A stretch of 64,000 bases of DNA from Aspidiotus rigidus (lineage: Eukaryota; Arthropoda; Insecta; Hemiptera; Diaspididae), in contig JAVHKY010000029.1 in the NCBI GenBank assembly GCA_035079385.1, forward strand, positions 12,214,001-12,278,000, given 5' to 3'. Each line of letters begins with the position of its first letter. Within the stretch, counting starts at the first letter, position 1. The notes beneath the pieces were generated by a model. It did not search any database. It saw only the letters and a program-made list of their open reading frames with translations, and was not told the origin of the DNA. Positions 23,919 through 34,040 of this stretch are shown piece after piece. Position numbers and translations under genes: made by a program.

Positions 23919-24739
23919 CAATTTGGAGCGCTCTCGAAACAGGCATCTTTCTTTCTTCATCTCATTCCTGTTCTGCCTTCAGACTTATAATTGAATCCAT
24001 ATCTTCGGTCTTCTCGTTACGCTATAATTTCCGTTCATTCCTGGGCTGTGTTCCTTGATTTTTTAGTTTAATTTTCCGCGTTTTTTTCTTTATAAAGGAA
24101 TTTTTTTTTTTTTTTTTTATATTCTATAAGTATTACGAGAAACTCGAATGTATAAATGATTAAATTATTATTATTCTTTTTCGTGATATTATATGTTTAT
24201 TTACGTTTGTTTGTAAGACTTTCAAACAATTGATAACTATAGTTGTTTTTTCTCCCCCTCTCTTTTTCTCTTTTCTTTCTAAGAGATAAGTTACCTTTAT
24301 ACTTACGTACAAATTAGAAAAATATATTTTTTTTCGCAACAGAGTTTATATAAACCACAAGCAACAATTCTAGACGCATTTCTTCGCATCAAAGAATAAT
24401 ATAGATAATTTGAATGAACATCAGCTACTCATATTACCATTTTACAAAACATTTTTGTACGATTTTCTGATTATAAATACAGACTAGATAACATTCTTAT
24501 TGCGCTTTATTTTTCGATACGTATTATTGTTTCTATTTTTTCGATTTAAAATTAAAATTACGTATAAATTACGAAAAATATTTTTTGTTTTCTTGTACGA
24601 AACAATCCTGGTGGATCGCCTTGGCGGAAGGGGGAGGGGCTGGGGGTGGGTCAAGCGAGCATGCGACTGACTGGAAAAGTACAGTCCAGCCACGGAGAAA
24701 AAAACTGTAGTAAATTTGACTAAGTCGCTCGATAGAAAA
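23919..24739. other. Probable Ly6 3' UTR and downstream sequence
   Basis: T-rich sequence after the Ly6 stop, with long T runs near 24,100 and 24,330. No further exon is recognised. The minus-strand ORFs at 23,679-23,960 and 24,484-24,765 are shadows or chance. Confidence 0.4.
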
Positions 24740-25193
24740 GTTGGTAAAACTGGCCCTAAGAACATAGTAAAGCCGGTCCAGTCACGATTTTTTAGTCAAA
24801 ACAACTGAGCAATTTCAGTAATATTTAGTTTTATTGACTACTTTTTCTCGTGAGTATAACTATATTTTTCAGTCGTTGGTAACAATAATTTTTGACTGGA
24901 TCGGTTTTACCAACTGGAGTAAAATCGGAGATTGATTCAAACGACGATTAATAAAAGTCGGCGATTAGTTAAACTTTCAGTTTTACCAAACCTGCTTTTA
25001 AACGTAGATTAATAGAAATAAAACTGGGATAATTACTAAATCGTCGATTAATTTTACTGACCGATATTGGCCAGTAAATTATTAAACTGAGATTATTAAT
25101 TTTGAAAAAACCTTTGTCGGTCGTTTTTTTTTTTTATCTAAGTTTTATTTTGAAACAATCGTCGATTTTCTAGTTGGTAAAACTGGCCCTTAG
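24740..25193. repeat. Segment bounded by 21-bp direct repeats
   Basis: GTTGGTAAAACTGGCCCTAAG at 24,740 recurs with one change (CCCTTAG) at 25,173, in the same orientation. Between them are degenerate GGTTTTACCAAC, TAATAAAA and GATTAATTTTACT phrases that partly match the ends in reverse. A decayed non-autonomous element or a small tandem unit would both fit. There is no ORF. Confidence 0.5.
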
Positions 25194-25194
25194 T

Positions 25195-25630
25195 TAAGTA
25201 CCAGCAAAATTTTTCTCAATGATATTGCGCTGTTCGCAGGAGGAAGGTTGAAGGAGGAAGGTTGAAGTTGAAAAGGAGGGACGAGTGAGGTGATTTCCGT
25301 GATGGCGGTGTTCTCGGTGATATACGAAGGCATTGAGATGGGAGATAGACGGGAGTCAGAAACAATAAGGAAGCTGTGTGATAAGGGGAGAGGGGCCGGA
25401 AAGTTGGATTTGATTTCATACATCTGCAGGTGGCTCGGATTTCGACTGTTGAGATTGGAACGGAGTTGCGGTGACGGTGAGAGAAACGTTTGCTGGCGAT
25501 TGAATTAGCAAAACCAGTTCAATATTGCTGAATTTTGAGCCGTCTGTGAAGCAAAGAGTGGCGTCGGAGTGTGAGTTCAGCACTTCTCGAAAGTGATCGC
25601 TGTAAGCAGACGTCACGAGGTTGATAACAT
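25195..25630 (-). mobile_element. Non-LTR retrotransposon RNase H fragment
   Basis: On the minus strand, 25,616-25,500 reads HFREVLNSHSDATLCFTDGS, whose TDGSK is the catalytic start of a retroelement RNase H domain. Sequence continues in C-rich frames to about 25,195. The plus-strand fragment at 30.9 kb has the same features (VILNSFPNTSLCFTDGSK), so these are two copies of one family. It lacks the RT and is frame-broken. Confidence 0.65.
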
Positions 25631-26560
25631 CACGAAATTGATGACGTCACGGGAAGGGAGGGCTTAGAAAAAACTCGCAGCCCACACAGTTAGCTGCTCG
25701 GAATTGCCTTCATTAACTCTGTTAATTGAGGCAAACAGGGAACCTGTTTTATGGGAGTAATCATGTGAGTGTCATTTTTTGCTTTTTGTCGTCTCAAGTA
25801 GAGTGAACTTTGTTCCACACCACCTTGAGATCTCTTCTCATTAGGTCAAGTTCTAGGCGCGTTTTTTTTTAGTGGTTTCTCCTGTCACAAATTAACTTTT
25901 AACAAAAGAATAACAGTATTCCTTTTTTCGTGAAACCACGCGACCACGATTCACTGATTTGCTAAGGAAATTGATAATCGATTTTTTGATCCAAAATGAA
26001 TAAAAGAATCGAACAAGGTTAAACAAGAACGACAAACAATGATAATTTGAAATAAACAACAGCTTCAAGGTCCAAATTTGCATGCTTATCGCGTCTTGCC
26101 AGTTGTACCCTTTTCTGAATCTAACGTTAACACCCTTCTCCATCATATACAGCTTGGAAATCGACATTTTCCAACCTCCTATTACTTTGAAATTTTCTTA
26201 CGTATACCTATCCCATCTTAAAAATAGCTTCAAACCTGACATCTTTCAAGTACCCCCCCCCCCCCACTATCAATCGCTTGAAGGTCATTACATGTCTCCC
26301 TTCTATCATATATATTTTGAACGTGCTTTTCCCATCATAATATTGTAGCTTGATATACAAAATTTTTAAAATTCCCCCTTTTATAGCTTAAAATTCTCCA
26401 ATTATAATTTACTAAATGTTACAGCTTGCCCCCATGAAATAGGTTTCCTGCTATTTATTTTTACAGCCTGTGTGGTACCCCAGTAGGCCTATCCTGTTAT
26501 CAGTTCGGAGATTGCTATTTATTTTTACAGCCGTTTTGGTATTGAGAATTCAAGCAAGCG
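25631..26560. repeat. Start of the dispersed repeat field
   Basis: 25,640-25,760 has GATGACGTCACGGGAAGG and the core AACAGGGAACCTGTTTTATG. From about 26,160 to 26,450 diverged phrases (CTTCTATCATATATA, GCCCCCATGAAATAGG) continue. The middle part (25,760-26,100) is unassigned. A C run lies near 26,256. Confidence 0.55.
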
Positions 26561-28026
26561 TAGACCATATAAAGCTAGTCTGAAGGAGGCCTAGACCTAT
26601 TATAAACCTAGTATGAACTAGGACGTTATCAAGGATCTGGACCTTTTCTTGAAGGGGACTTGAAAAAATTTCTCCTCTCGAGCTATATATGATAGGAAGG
26701 GGACTTGGAAAAAATTTCATCCTCCAAGCTATATACAAAAAATAGGAGTCGACATTTTTCCAATTGTTGGGAGTACTTTCAGGAAATTTTCGTCCACGAG
26801 CGCGAGCGGCCCGAGGTTGATGACGTCACGGAGAGGCGGGAGGGGAATTGAAAAAATTTCTCCTCTCGAGCTATATATCATAGGAGGGGGATTTCGATCT
26901 CTAAACTATATATGATAGGAGAGAGACTTGGAAAAAGACGACGGCTTCCTTAACGAAGTTAAACGAGGAACGCAGGGAACCTGTTTTATGAGTCGAATGG
27001 GATTTGGTATTGAAAATTCAAGGAAGCCTAGACCTAGATAAAGATAGTATAAAGAAGGCCTAGACCTACTATAAGCCTATCATAATATAGTTTGAGAATC
27101 TAAATTTTTCTCGCTCGAGAGACGAAATTTTTCCAAGTCCCCCTGCTATCATATATAGCTCGAGAGTCGAAATTTTTCTAAGTCCCCCTCCTATCATATA
27201 TGGCTCGAGAGTCGAAATTTTTTCAAGTCCCCCTCCTATCATATATAGCTCGGGAGTGGAAATTTCTCCAAGTCCCTCTCCTATCATATATGGCTCGAGA
27301 ATCGAAATTTTTCCAAGTCCCCCTTCTATCATATATAGCTCGAGAGTCGAAATTTTTCTAAGTCCCTCTCCTATGGCTCGAGGGTCGAAATTTTTCTAAG
27401 TTTTTCGCTGGACGGCGCACGGCAGATTTCTCAAATAGCCCCCCATAAAACAGGTTCCCTGTTAATTTCTCCTCTCGAGCTATATATGATAGGAGGGGGA
27501 CTTGAAAAAAATTTCATCCTCCAAGCTACGAGTATATACAAAAAATAGGAGTCAACATTTTTCCAATTGTTGGGATTACTTTCAGGAAATTTTCGTCCAC
27601 GAGCGCGATCGGCCCGAGGTTGATGACGTCAGGGAGAGGCGGGAGGGGCCTTGGAAAAATGTCGTCCTCCGAACTATGTATGATAGGAGGGGGACTTGGG
27701 AAAAATGTTGACTCTCAAGCTATATATGATAGGAAAGGGACTCGGGTCGAAATTTTTCCAAGTTTCTTACCGGACGGCATACGGCGCACGGCAAACTTCT
27801 CAAAAGAAAACCATAAAACAGGTTCGCTGTTAAAATTTCCACTGTTGAGCTATCTATGACAGGAGGGGGACTTGGAAAAACGACGGCTTCCTTGAAATTG
27901 CAGCGCATTCAAGTTGTCACGTCATAATTTTCGGGACTTAGAGAAACTTGAGGCTCTAAGATTTATATGATAAGAGGGGGACTCGGGACAGCGGCCCCTC
28001 CGATTATATACCGGCTGGGGCAGAGA
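26560..28026. repeat. Dispersed repeat field, block 1
   Basis: CTCGAGCTATATATGATAGG and GGAGGGGGACTTGGAAAAAT recur many times in both orientations, together with the core GGGAACCTGTTTTATG and AACAGGTTCCCTGTTAA. A larger piece is duplicated: about 26,640-26,850 and 27,465-27,660 share the order CTCGAGCTATATATGATAGG, AATTTCATCCTCCAAGCTA, CCAATTGTTGGGA, GAAATTTTCGTCCACGAGCG and GATGACGTCA. No gene is present; the ORFs are repeat by-products. Confidence 0.8.
27105..27385. repeat. 45-bp tandem repeat, about 6 copies
   Basis: The landmark GCTCGAGAGTCGAAATTTTT recurs near 27,158, 27,203, 27,248, 27,293 and 27,338, exactly 45 bases apart, then once more at 27,375 after a deletion. Since 45 is a multiple of three, the minus strand shows a repeated 15-residue frame (like YMIGGGLGKISTLEP). 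I read this as a by-product of the repeat. Confidence 0.85.
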
Positions 28027-28556
28027 GATGTTACCAGTTGAATAGGAGTTTGCGCAAAATCTGTCGTAGCGCGAAAACGCAAAACGTTAGAGGTATAGTT
28101 TAAATGTACGAATTTTGTATCTCAATTTTGTCTTTAATTCAAGCCACATCCGAAGTTTCTCAGACTTTTCTGAGCCGGGTTATGGACCAAAATGCGACAA
28201 AAATTGACCAATTTGTCAAGATTTCCAAAATAAGAAATTGAAAAATCTCCCACTTCCAAGCTTCGTAGGGTTATTTAGGTATTTTTTTAGGAATCAGCGT
28301 TAAATTTCACTTTCAAATCGGATAAAATATGGAAGTTTGAACAATTTTTAATTTTTGAAAATTTTGGCAAATCGATCAATTTTTGGCACATTTTGGTCCA
28401 TAACTCGATTCAGAAATGTCGTAGAAAGTTGAGTAGGGGCGCAAATTGAAGATAAAATTGAGATACAAATTTCGTAAATTCAATGTGTGCATCTAACCTT
28501 TCGCGTTTTTGAACTGGAGTGAATTTAGTTCGAACTCCCATTTAACTGGTAACATC
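28027..28556. mobile_element. 530-bp fold-back element with ~200-bp imperfect arms
   Basis: The left end GATGTTACCAGTTGAATAGG matches the complement of the right end (GTTAAACTGG-type TTTAACTGGTAACATC). The arms stay alignable far inward: TTGTATCTCAATTTTGTCTT and ATGGACCAAAATGCGACAAA on the left have counterparts on the right in reverse. Arms are diverged by substitutions and small gaps. There is no ORF. It lies inside the dispersed repeat field. Confidence 0.75.
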
Positions 28557-30060
28557 TTTTTCAGCTACAAAGTTTGGGCCTGTGACGTCACAATTTGATG
28601 GCGTCATAGACCTGGTACGTCAACATTTTTCAGACCCCACTTGCCCTATAGAACATGTTCCCTGCCACCCCTCGTCTAACTCCGTTAAAGAACCCATGAA
28701 TTTTCAACAGGGACCCTGTCATATCGGGGGGGGGGGGGGAGAAGAAACCGTCCACCGGCCGGCAAAGCTCGGAGCTTGAAAATTTCTCCTCCCCTCGTCT
28801 AACTCCGTTAAAGAACCCATGAATTTTCAACAGGGACCCTGTCATATCGGGGGGGGGGAAGAAGAAACCGTCCACCGGCCGGCAAAGCTCGGAGCTTGAA
28901 AATTTCTAAGCCCCTCTCCTATCATATACATAGCTCGTTGATCTACGTATATAGCCTAAAAGATAGCCTTTCGAGTAACTAGATATGCAATGCTTTATAC
29001 GCAAATTGGCATAGCCCCTTCAATGAGCCAGATACCATAAGACTTCGAACGTCCTTCTAAAGCGATATTCCAGGGCCCCCTCCGATCGCATCGCTAAAGT
29101 CCGGCCCTGTAACGTCACAATTTGATGACGTCATAGATCTGGTATGTCAACATTTTTCTGATCCCACGTGCCCCATAAAACAGGTTTCCTGCCATCTCTC
29201 GTTAACACGTGGGTTTTTGAAAAGATTTTCATCCAGATGCCCCATGTAGAAATTTGTGAGACCCTAGTTTTCATTCCTGAATCCTAGCCCTTAATTCCAA
29301 AATTTGCGAGTCCCCACCAACCCCGCGAATTGGCTCCGCCAAAAACATGTCTTTCCTGAAGTTACCAGAATCCTAGCCCAAAATTTTGAGAGTTCATACG
29401 TGAGTGAACCTCCCCCAGAAAAAAAAAAGAAAAACGACGACTTCCTTAACGATGTTAAACGGGGAACGCAGGGAACCTGTTCTATATGTTAAAAAATAAT
29501 ATGTGGTATGACTCGCACTAGGATAGCTCCTTCAAGTACCTAAACGTGCAATGCTTCATAGACCAATTGGCTTAGCCCCTTCAACGAGCCTGTTATACAA
29601 TGCTTCAAACACCAGAAGTCCCCCTCCTATCATATATGGCTCGACAGTCGAAATTTTCCCAAGTTTTTTGTTGGACGACGAACGGCGCACGGCAAATTTC
29701 TCAAAAAGCCCCCCATAGAACAGGTTCCCTGTTAAAAACTCACAGGAATTGAACGAGGTGTGGCAGGAATCTGTTTTATGGGGCACGTGGGATCTGAAAA
29801 ATGTAGATTGCGACGTCATGAAGCTGACCTATGATGTCATCAAAGTGTGACGTCACAAGTCCTGCCTCCAAGCTATATAATAAAGGGAACTTGAAAAATA
29901 CTATCTGTATGACGTCATTAGATTGTGACGTCACAGGTTCCGAAAAAAACGCCGATAAAACAGGTTCCCTGCTAAAATTCATGAACTACGCCATGATTTC
30001 ATCAGAAAGCAGACGTGACCTTGAAATATAAATGAGATCACTAGTAGACTCAAGACATGA
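28557..30060. repeat. Dispersed repeat field, block 2
   Basis: A 123-bp piece (CCCCTCGTCTAACTCCGTTA to GAGCTTGAAAATTTCT) stands in direct tandem near 28,668-28,790 and 28,790-28,907, each with a G run (28,727 and 28,850). TGACGTCA-type palindromes cluster near 28,585, 29,112, 29,126, 29,815, 29,851, 29,910 and 29,927. The core AACAGGTTCCCTG appears near 28,645, 29,178, 29,718 and 29,960, and in reverse near 29,470 and 29,765. Confidence 0.75.
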
Positions 30061-30795
30061 TCTTTATTTATTTGGCTGTGTCGGAAAATCTCTCTCTTTG
30101 TCTTCTCATCTTGCATGTTTGTTTTTTTTTTGGGAGATTTCAAGTCACGAGCTATAATATGGAGAAAGAATGCTTTTAGAAACTTCGATTGAACAACAAA
30201 GGAGAGAATTAGCTAACTCGTTTGAAGGACTTAGAAAAATTTAAAGTAATGAAATCACAGACACTGATTTCTCGCGCTGTCTGTCTTCGCTCTAACCCGC
30301 TATCACTGTTGTTGGGAGTAAATACTCGGAAAACTTTGCGCTCACGTGTCTACCTAAATGAACTTGACATCAGGTTTGAAAGACAAACAATATTTCATTC
30401 TACTTGACCCAGTTTTGAAATATAACATGCTTCATTATCAGGAGTAAAGAGAACGAGTAAGCGAATACAAGAAATTGGAACGATATAAAAACCGGAATCT
30501 ATTTTCTCTGTCATATCCCGTAAAATTGAGGACCTATAATCGTTCGTAACAGTGACATCATCAGTAGAGAAGTTTATGTAAGTGACTGCTAAGCCAATGA
30601 AATACGTATAAACAGTATCATTTAAAAGCGTGAGATTATCATCATTAATACCAGTACGTTAGTAAATGTCGATTAACTGCAGCCGATTCATGATTCCAAC
30701 TTTTTTAGAAGCACGTGAACCCTAATCATGATTATAGAGTAAATGACTACCATTCGAAATGAGTTTAGCACGGTTCATTGATGGTGGCAGCAAGC
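30061..30795. other. Stretch with no gene recognised
   Basis: No ORF with a domain, no tandem repeat and no RNA gene were recognised between the repeat field and the retrotransposon fragment. Confidence 0.3.
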
Positions 30796-31860
30796 GCTCA
30801 TAAAACATGCTCTGCTTTCTCACCCATTCCCTTCACAAAAAATTCACTTCCATTGCTTAGTCCCTATATTCCTCACATTACCCTCGCGGGCCTTACCTGT
30901 AACTAATAATGTACAAACAACGTCAACTACCCAAAAAGACTACCAACCCCGCAATTTACCGCGACCTCTTTCTAGTAATACTCAACTCTTTTCCTAATAC
31001 TAGCCTTTGTTTCACAGATGGATCAAAAATCGAAGACCAAATCGCTCGGTTTCGCGTTTTCAATAGGCAACGAAATCTTTTCTTACCGCCACCGGGACTC
31101 TGTATCAATTTTATGGCCAAAGTCCAAGCCATCTTTCAAACTGAAACACCCTTTCCCACTTAGCCGCACTTTTCTGATCGCCACTAACTCCTGGCAATTT
31201 ACAATGTACGGAAGCATTGCATAATATCCAGTTACTCGGAGGGGCTATCTTTCAAGTAATATACGCCGATCAATAATATGATAAGAGGGAGACTTAAGAG
31301 CTAAGCTAGTTGGCGTATGAAACGTTGCTTATCTACTTACTTGAAGGGGCTATGTTTCAGGCTATGTACACTGATCTCCAAGCTATATATGATACGGTAT
31401 GAAGGGTACTTAGAATACATTGGAAGGACCTTTGGCCTCACGCATCTGTTGTCTCATTGTAGCCCTCTCATCCATATAGGGATCCAAGGTAACGAAAACG
31501 TCGATTTCGTTGCCAAAACTGCCACGAAACAATCTAGTCTTCTTCCCATTAAGAATTATCTCACCCACACTACCCACCTCATAATTACGAACGAATGAAT
31601 CACACTCTGGCAGAATCCAATCTTATCAAACAAAATTATACAGGCCAATTAAAACCATTACCATTCGCGTGGGCTTCATAATCCTGCCGTCACAAAATCT
31701 TAATCACATGCGATTCACACACGATCACTTTCTTGGCGAACATTGTAGCCTCGACTACCCCCTCACAGTCACCCCCATCTTTAGCTCCTCTTCACCAGAC
31801 CCACCAAATTTAACCATTAATCGAAACAACTCTCGCCAATGATCTCCTATCCATCCAAAC
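30796..31860 (+). mobile_element. Non-LTR retrotransposon RT end plus RNase H, interrupted
   Basis: 30,805-30,880 repeats the end of the 6.6-7.2 kb fragment (TGCTTTCTCACCCATTCCC). RNase H sequence follows: NTSLCFTDGSK near 31,000 with GFAFSIGNEIFSYRHRDS in another frame, and later HIGIQGNENVDFVAKTA near 31,470-31,520, the family's H-x-GI-x-GNE-x-AD-x-AK motif. Between these two parts (about 31,205-31,450) lie phrases of the dispersed repeat (GCATTGCATAATATC, TTGAAGGGGCTATG, AGCTATATATGAT). The repeat therefore inserted into the retrotransposon after it arrived. Confidence 0.75.
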
Positions 31861-32090
31861 GGTGTCGTGCTGGCTCACACTTTTAGCTTAGGGGCGGATA
31901 ATCAGCTCGTCGGGTCCCCGGGGACTCTCATAAGAAGTTTAAACGTCATTTCTTATCTAAAAGCAGTAAATTACATCCAACGCCTCTGACATCGACTCAT
32001 CATCAATTTTATAACCGAGTGCAGTCAAGAGTTGGCAAAATTCAATAATAATAATTAAAAAAAAAAAATAACGAAAGAAAAAAAAATAAA
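31861..32090. other. Short unassigned stretch
   Basis: Sequence between the retrotransposon and the next repeat block, ending in A-rich runs near 32,050-32,090 that might be the decayed tail of the retrotransposon. Confidence 0.35.
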
Positions 32091-34040
32091 TGAACTCGCA
32101 AGTTCTTCAGCGGAGCTAAACGAGGGAGACAGAGAACCTGTTTTATGGAGTACTCACGTGATACAAGGAAGACAGAATACCTTAGAAAGACGTTCTGAGT
32201 CATATGGTGTTTCAAGCGTTGCATATCTAGTTACTTGAAGGGACTATCTTTCATAGCTATATATCATATGACTTGAAATACTACAGGATATTCTGTCTTA
32301 TGGTGACTGAAACGTTACATATCTGACTCATTGAAGGCGCGAAGGCAAATGGTGTATGAAGCATTGCATATCTAGTTACTTGAAGGGTCTATCTTTCAGG
32401 CTATATAACCAATTTCGGAGCTATATATGATACAAGAGGGACTTCTTAGAAGGATATGAGTTGTATGGTTTTCAAAGTGTTGCATATCTGGCTCAGTGTA
32501 GGGGCTAAGTCAATCGATGTATGAAGCATTGAAGGGCTATCTTTTACGCTACATACACAGACCACCGAGCTGTCTATGATAGGAGGGTACTTTGAAAATT
32601 TTTGAGCTAGGAGCTATGCCGGCCGCGGCCGGATTGCGGACGTTCCTTCCAAAAAGCCCCTGTAAAACAGGTTCCCTGTTAAAAAACTCACGGTTTTTTA
32701 ACAGAGTTAAAAGAGGGCCTTTATATGATAGGGATAGGAAGGAGACTTGGAAAATTTTCCTCCTCCGAGCTATATATGATATGATACAAGGGAGAGTTAG
32801 AATACCTTGGAAGAATGTTCTGGAAGCATTGCGTATCTGCCTCATTGAAGGGGCTATATTAATTCGTCTATGAAGCATTGCATATGCAGTTACTCAAAGG
32901 GGCTATTTTTCAGGTTATGTACGCCGATCAACAAGCTTATATATGATAAGAGGGGGATTTGGAAACTAAGCCAATTGGTGTATGAAGCATTGCTTATCTA
33001 GTTACTTGAAGGGGCTATCTTTCAGGATATGTACACTGATCTCCGAGATATGTATGATACAATACGAGGGGTACTTAAGAATACCTACAAAGGACCTTCT
33101 GGAAGCATTGCATACTTGACTCATTGGAGGGGCTATGTCAATTTCTCTATGAATTATTGCAAATCTAGTTACTTGAAGGGGCTATCTTTCAACCTATGTA
33201 CCCTGATCTCCAAGCTATATATGATACGAGGGGGAGTTGAAATACTTCAAAGGACGTTCTGGCAGCATTGCATATTTGACTCACTGACGGGGCTATATCA
33301 ATTTGTCTACGAAGTATTGTATATCTAGTCATTCGAAGGGGCTATCCTGAGGCTATACACGCCGATAAACAAGTTATATATGATAGGAGGGGGACTCGGA
33401 AAATGTTTGAGCTCCGAGCTTTGCCGGTCGACGGATGTTTTTTCTGACCCCCTCCCCTGATAAGAGAGGTTCCTTACACGAATCCGTTCCTTTAAGTTAC
33501 GGCTATCCATACTAAACAATAAAGAGGAATACTCCGACGGGATTTTCTGCAGTTTGCATTTTTTTACTCCACGTCGGAGTATTCCTCTTTATTGTTTAGA
33601 GGTTCCTTGTTAAAAACTCATGGGTTTTAACAGAGTTGGACGAGGGGTGGCAGGGAACCTATCTTATGGGCCAAGTGGGATCAGAAAAACGTTGACCGAC
33701 GGGCCTGTGACGTCATCACAGGCCCGAGAATAGGAGGGGACTTGGAAAAATTCCGACTACCGAGCTATAATGGTAGGAGGGGGACTTAGAATACCTTACG
33801 ACATTCCGAGTCTTCTGGTATTTGACGCGTTGCATATCTGGCTCATTGAAGGGGCGAAGACAATTGATGTACGAAGCATTGCATATCTAGTTACTCGAAG
33901 AGGCTATCTTTCACGCTATATACATCGACCATCGAGCTGTGTATGATAAGAGAGGGACTTGAGAAATTTTTGAGCCCCGAACTTTGCCGGCCGCGGTCAG
34001 ACGGAGGACGTTTTTTCCGAAAATCCTCCCAATGAAACAG
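32091..34040. repeat. Dispersed repeat field, block 3
   Basis: A longer consensus is visible here: GAAGCATTGCATATCTAGTT, ACTTGAAGGGGCTATCTTTC, AGGCTATGTACACTGATCTC, then AGCTATATATGATACGAGGG. It recurs near 32,215, 32,350, 32,880, 32,980, 33,150, 33,305 and 33,860. The reverse core (GGAACCTGTTTTATGG) is near 32,130, and AACAGGTTCCCTGTTAAA near 32,668. No gene is present. Confidence 0.8.
33513..33598. mobile_element. 86-bp fold-back element with perfect 27-bp arms
   Basis: TAAACAATAAAGAGGAATAC at the left end is answered by GTATTCCTCTTTATTGTTTA at the right end; pairing is perfect over 27 bases to the CCGACG/CGTCGG step. The loop is about 32 bases. The perfect arms suggest a recent insertion into the older repeat field. 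Confidence 0.8.

Noticed and set aside
27069..27332. Repeated 15-residue peptide on the minus strand
   Set aside because: It is a translation of the 45-bp tandem repeat; there is no gene context.
27105..27385. CRISPR-like regular spacing
   Set aside because: Units are directly adjacent with no unique spacers, and the genome is eukaryotic.
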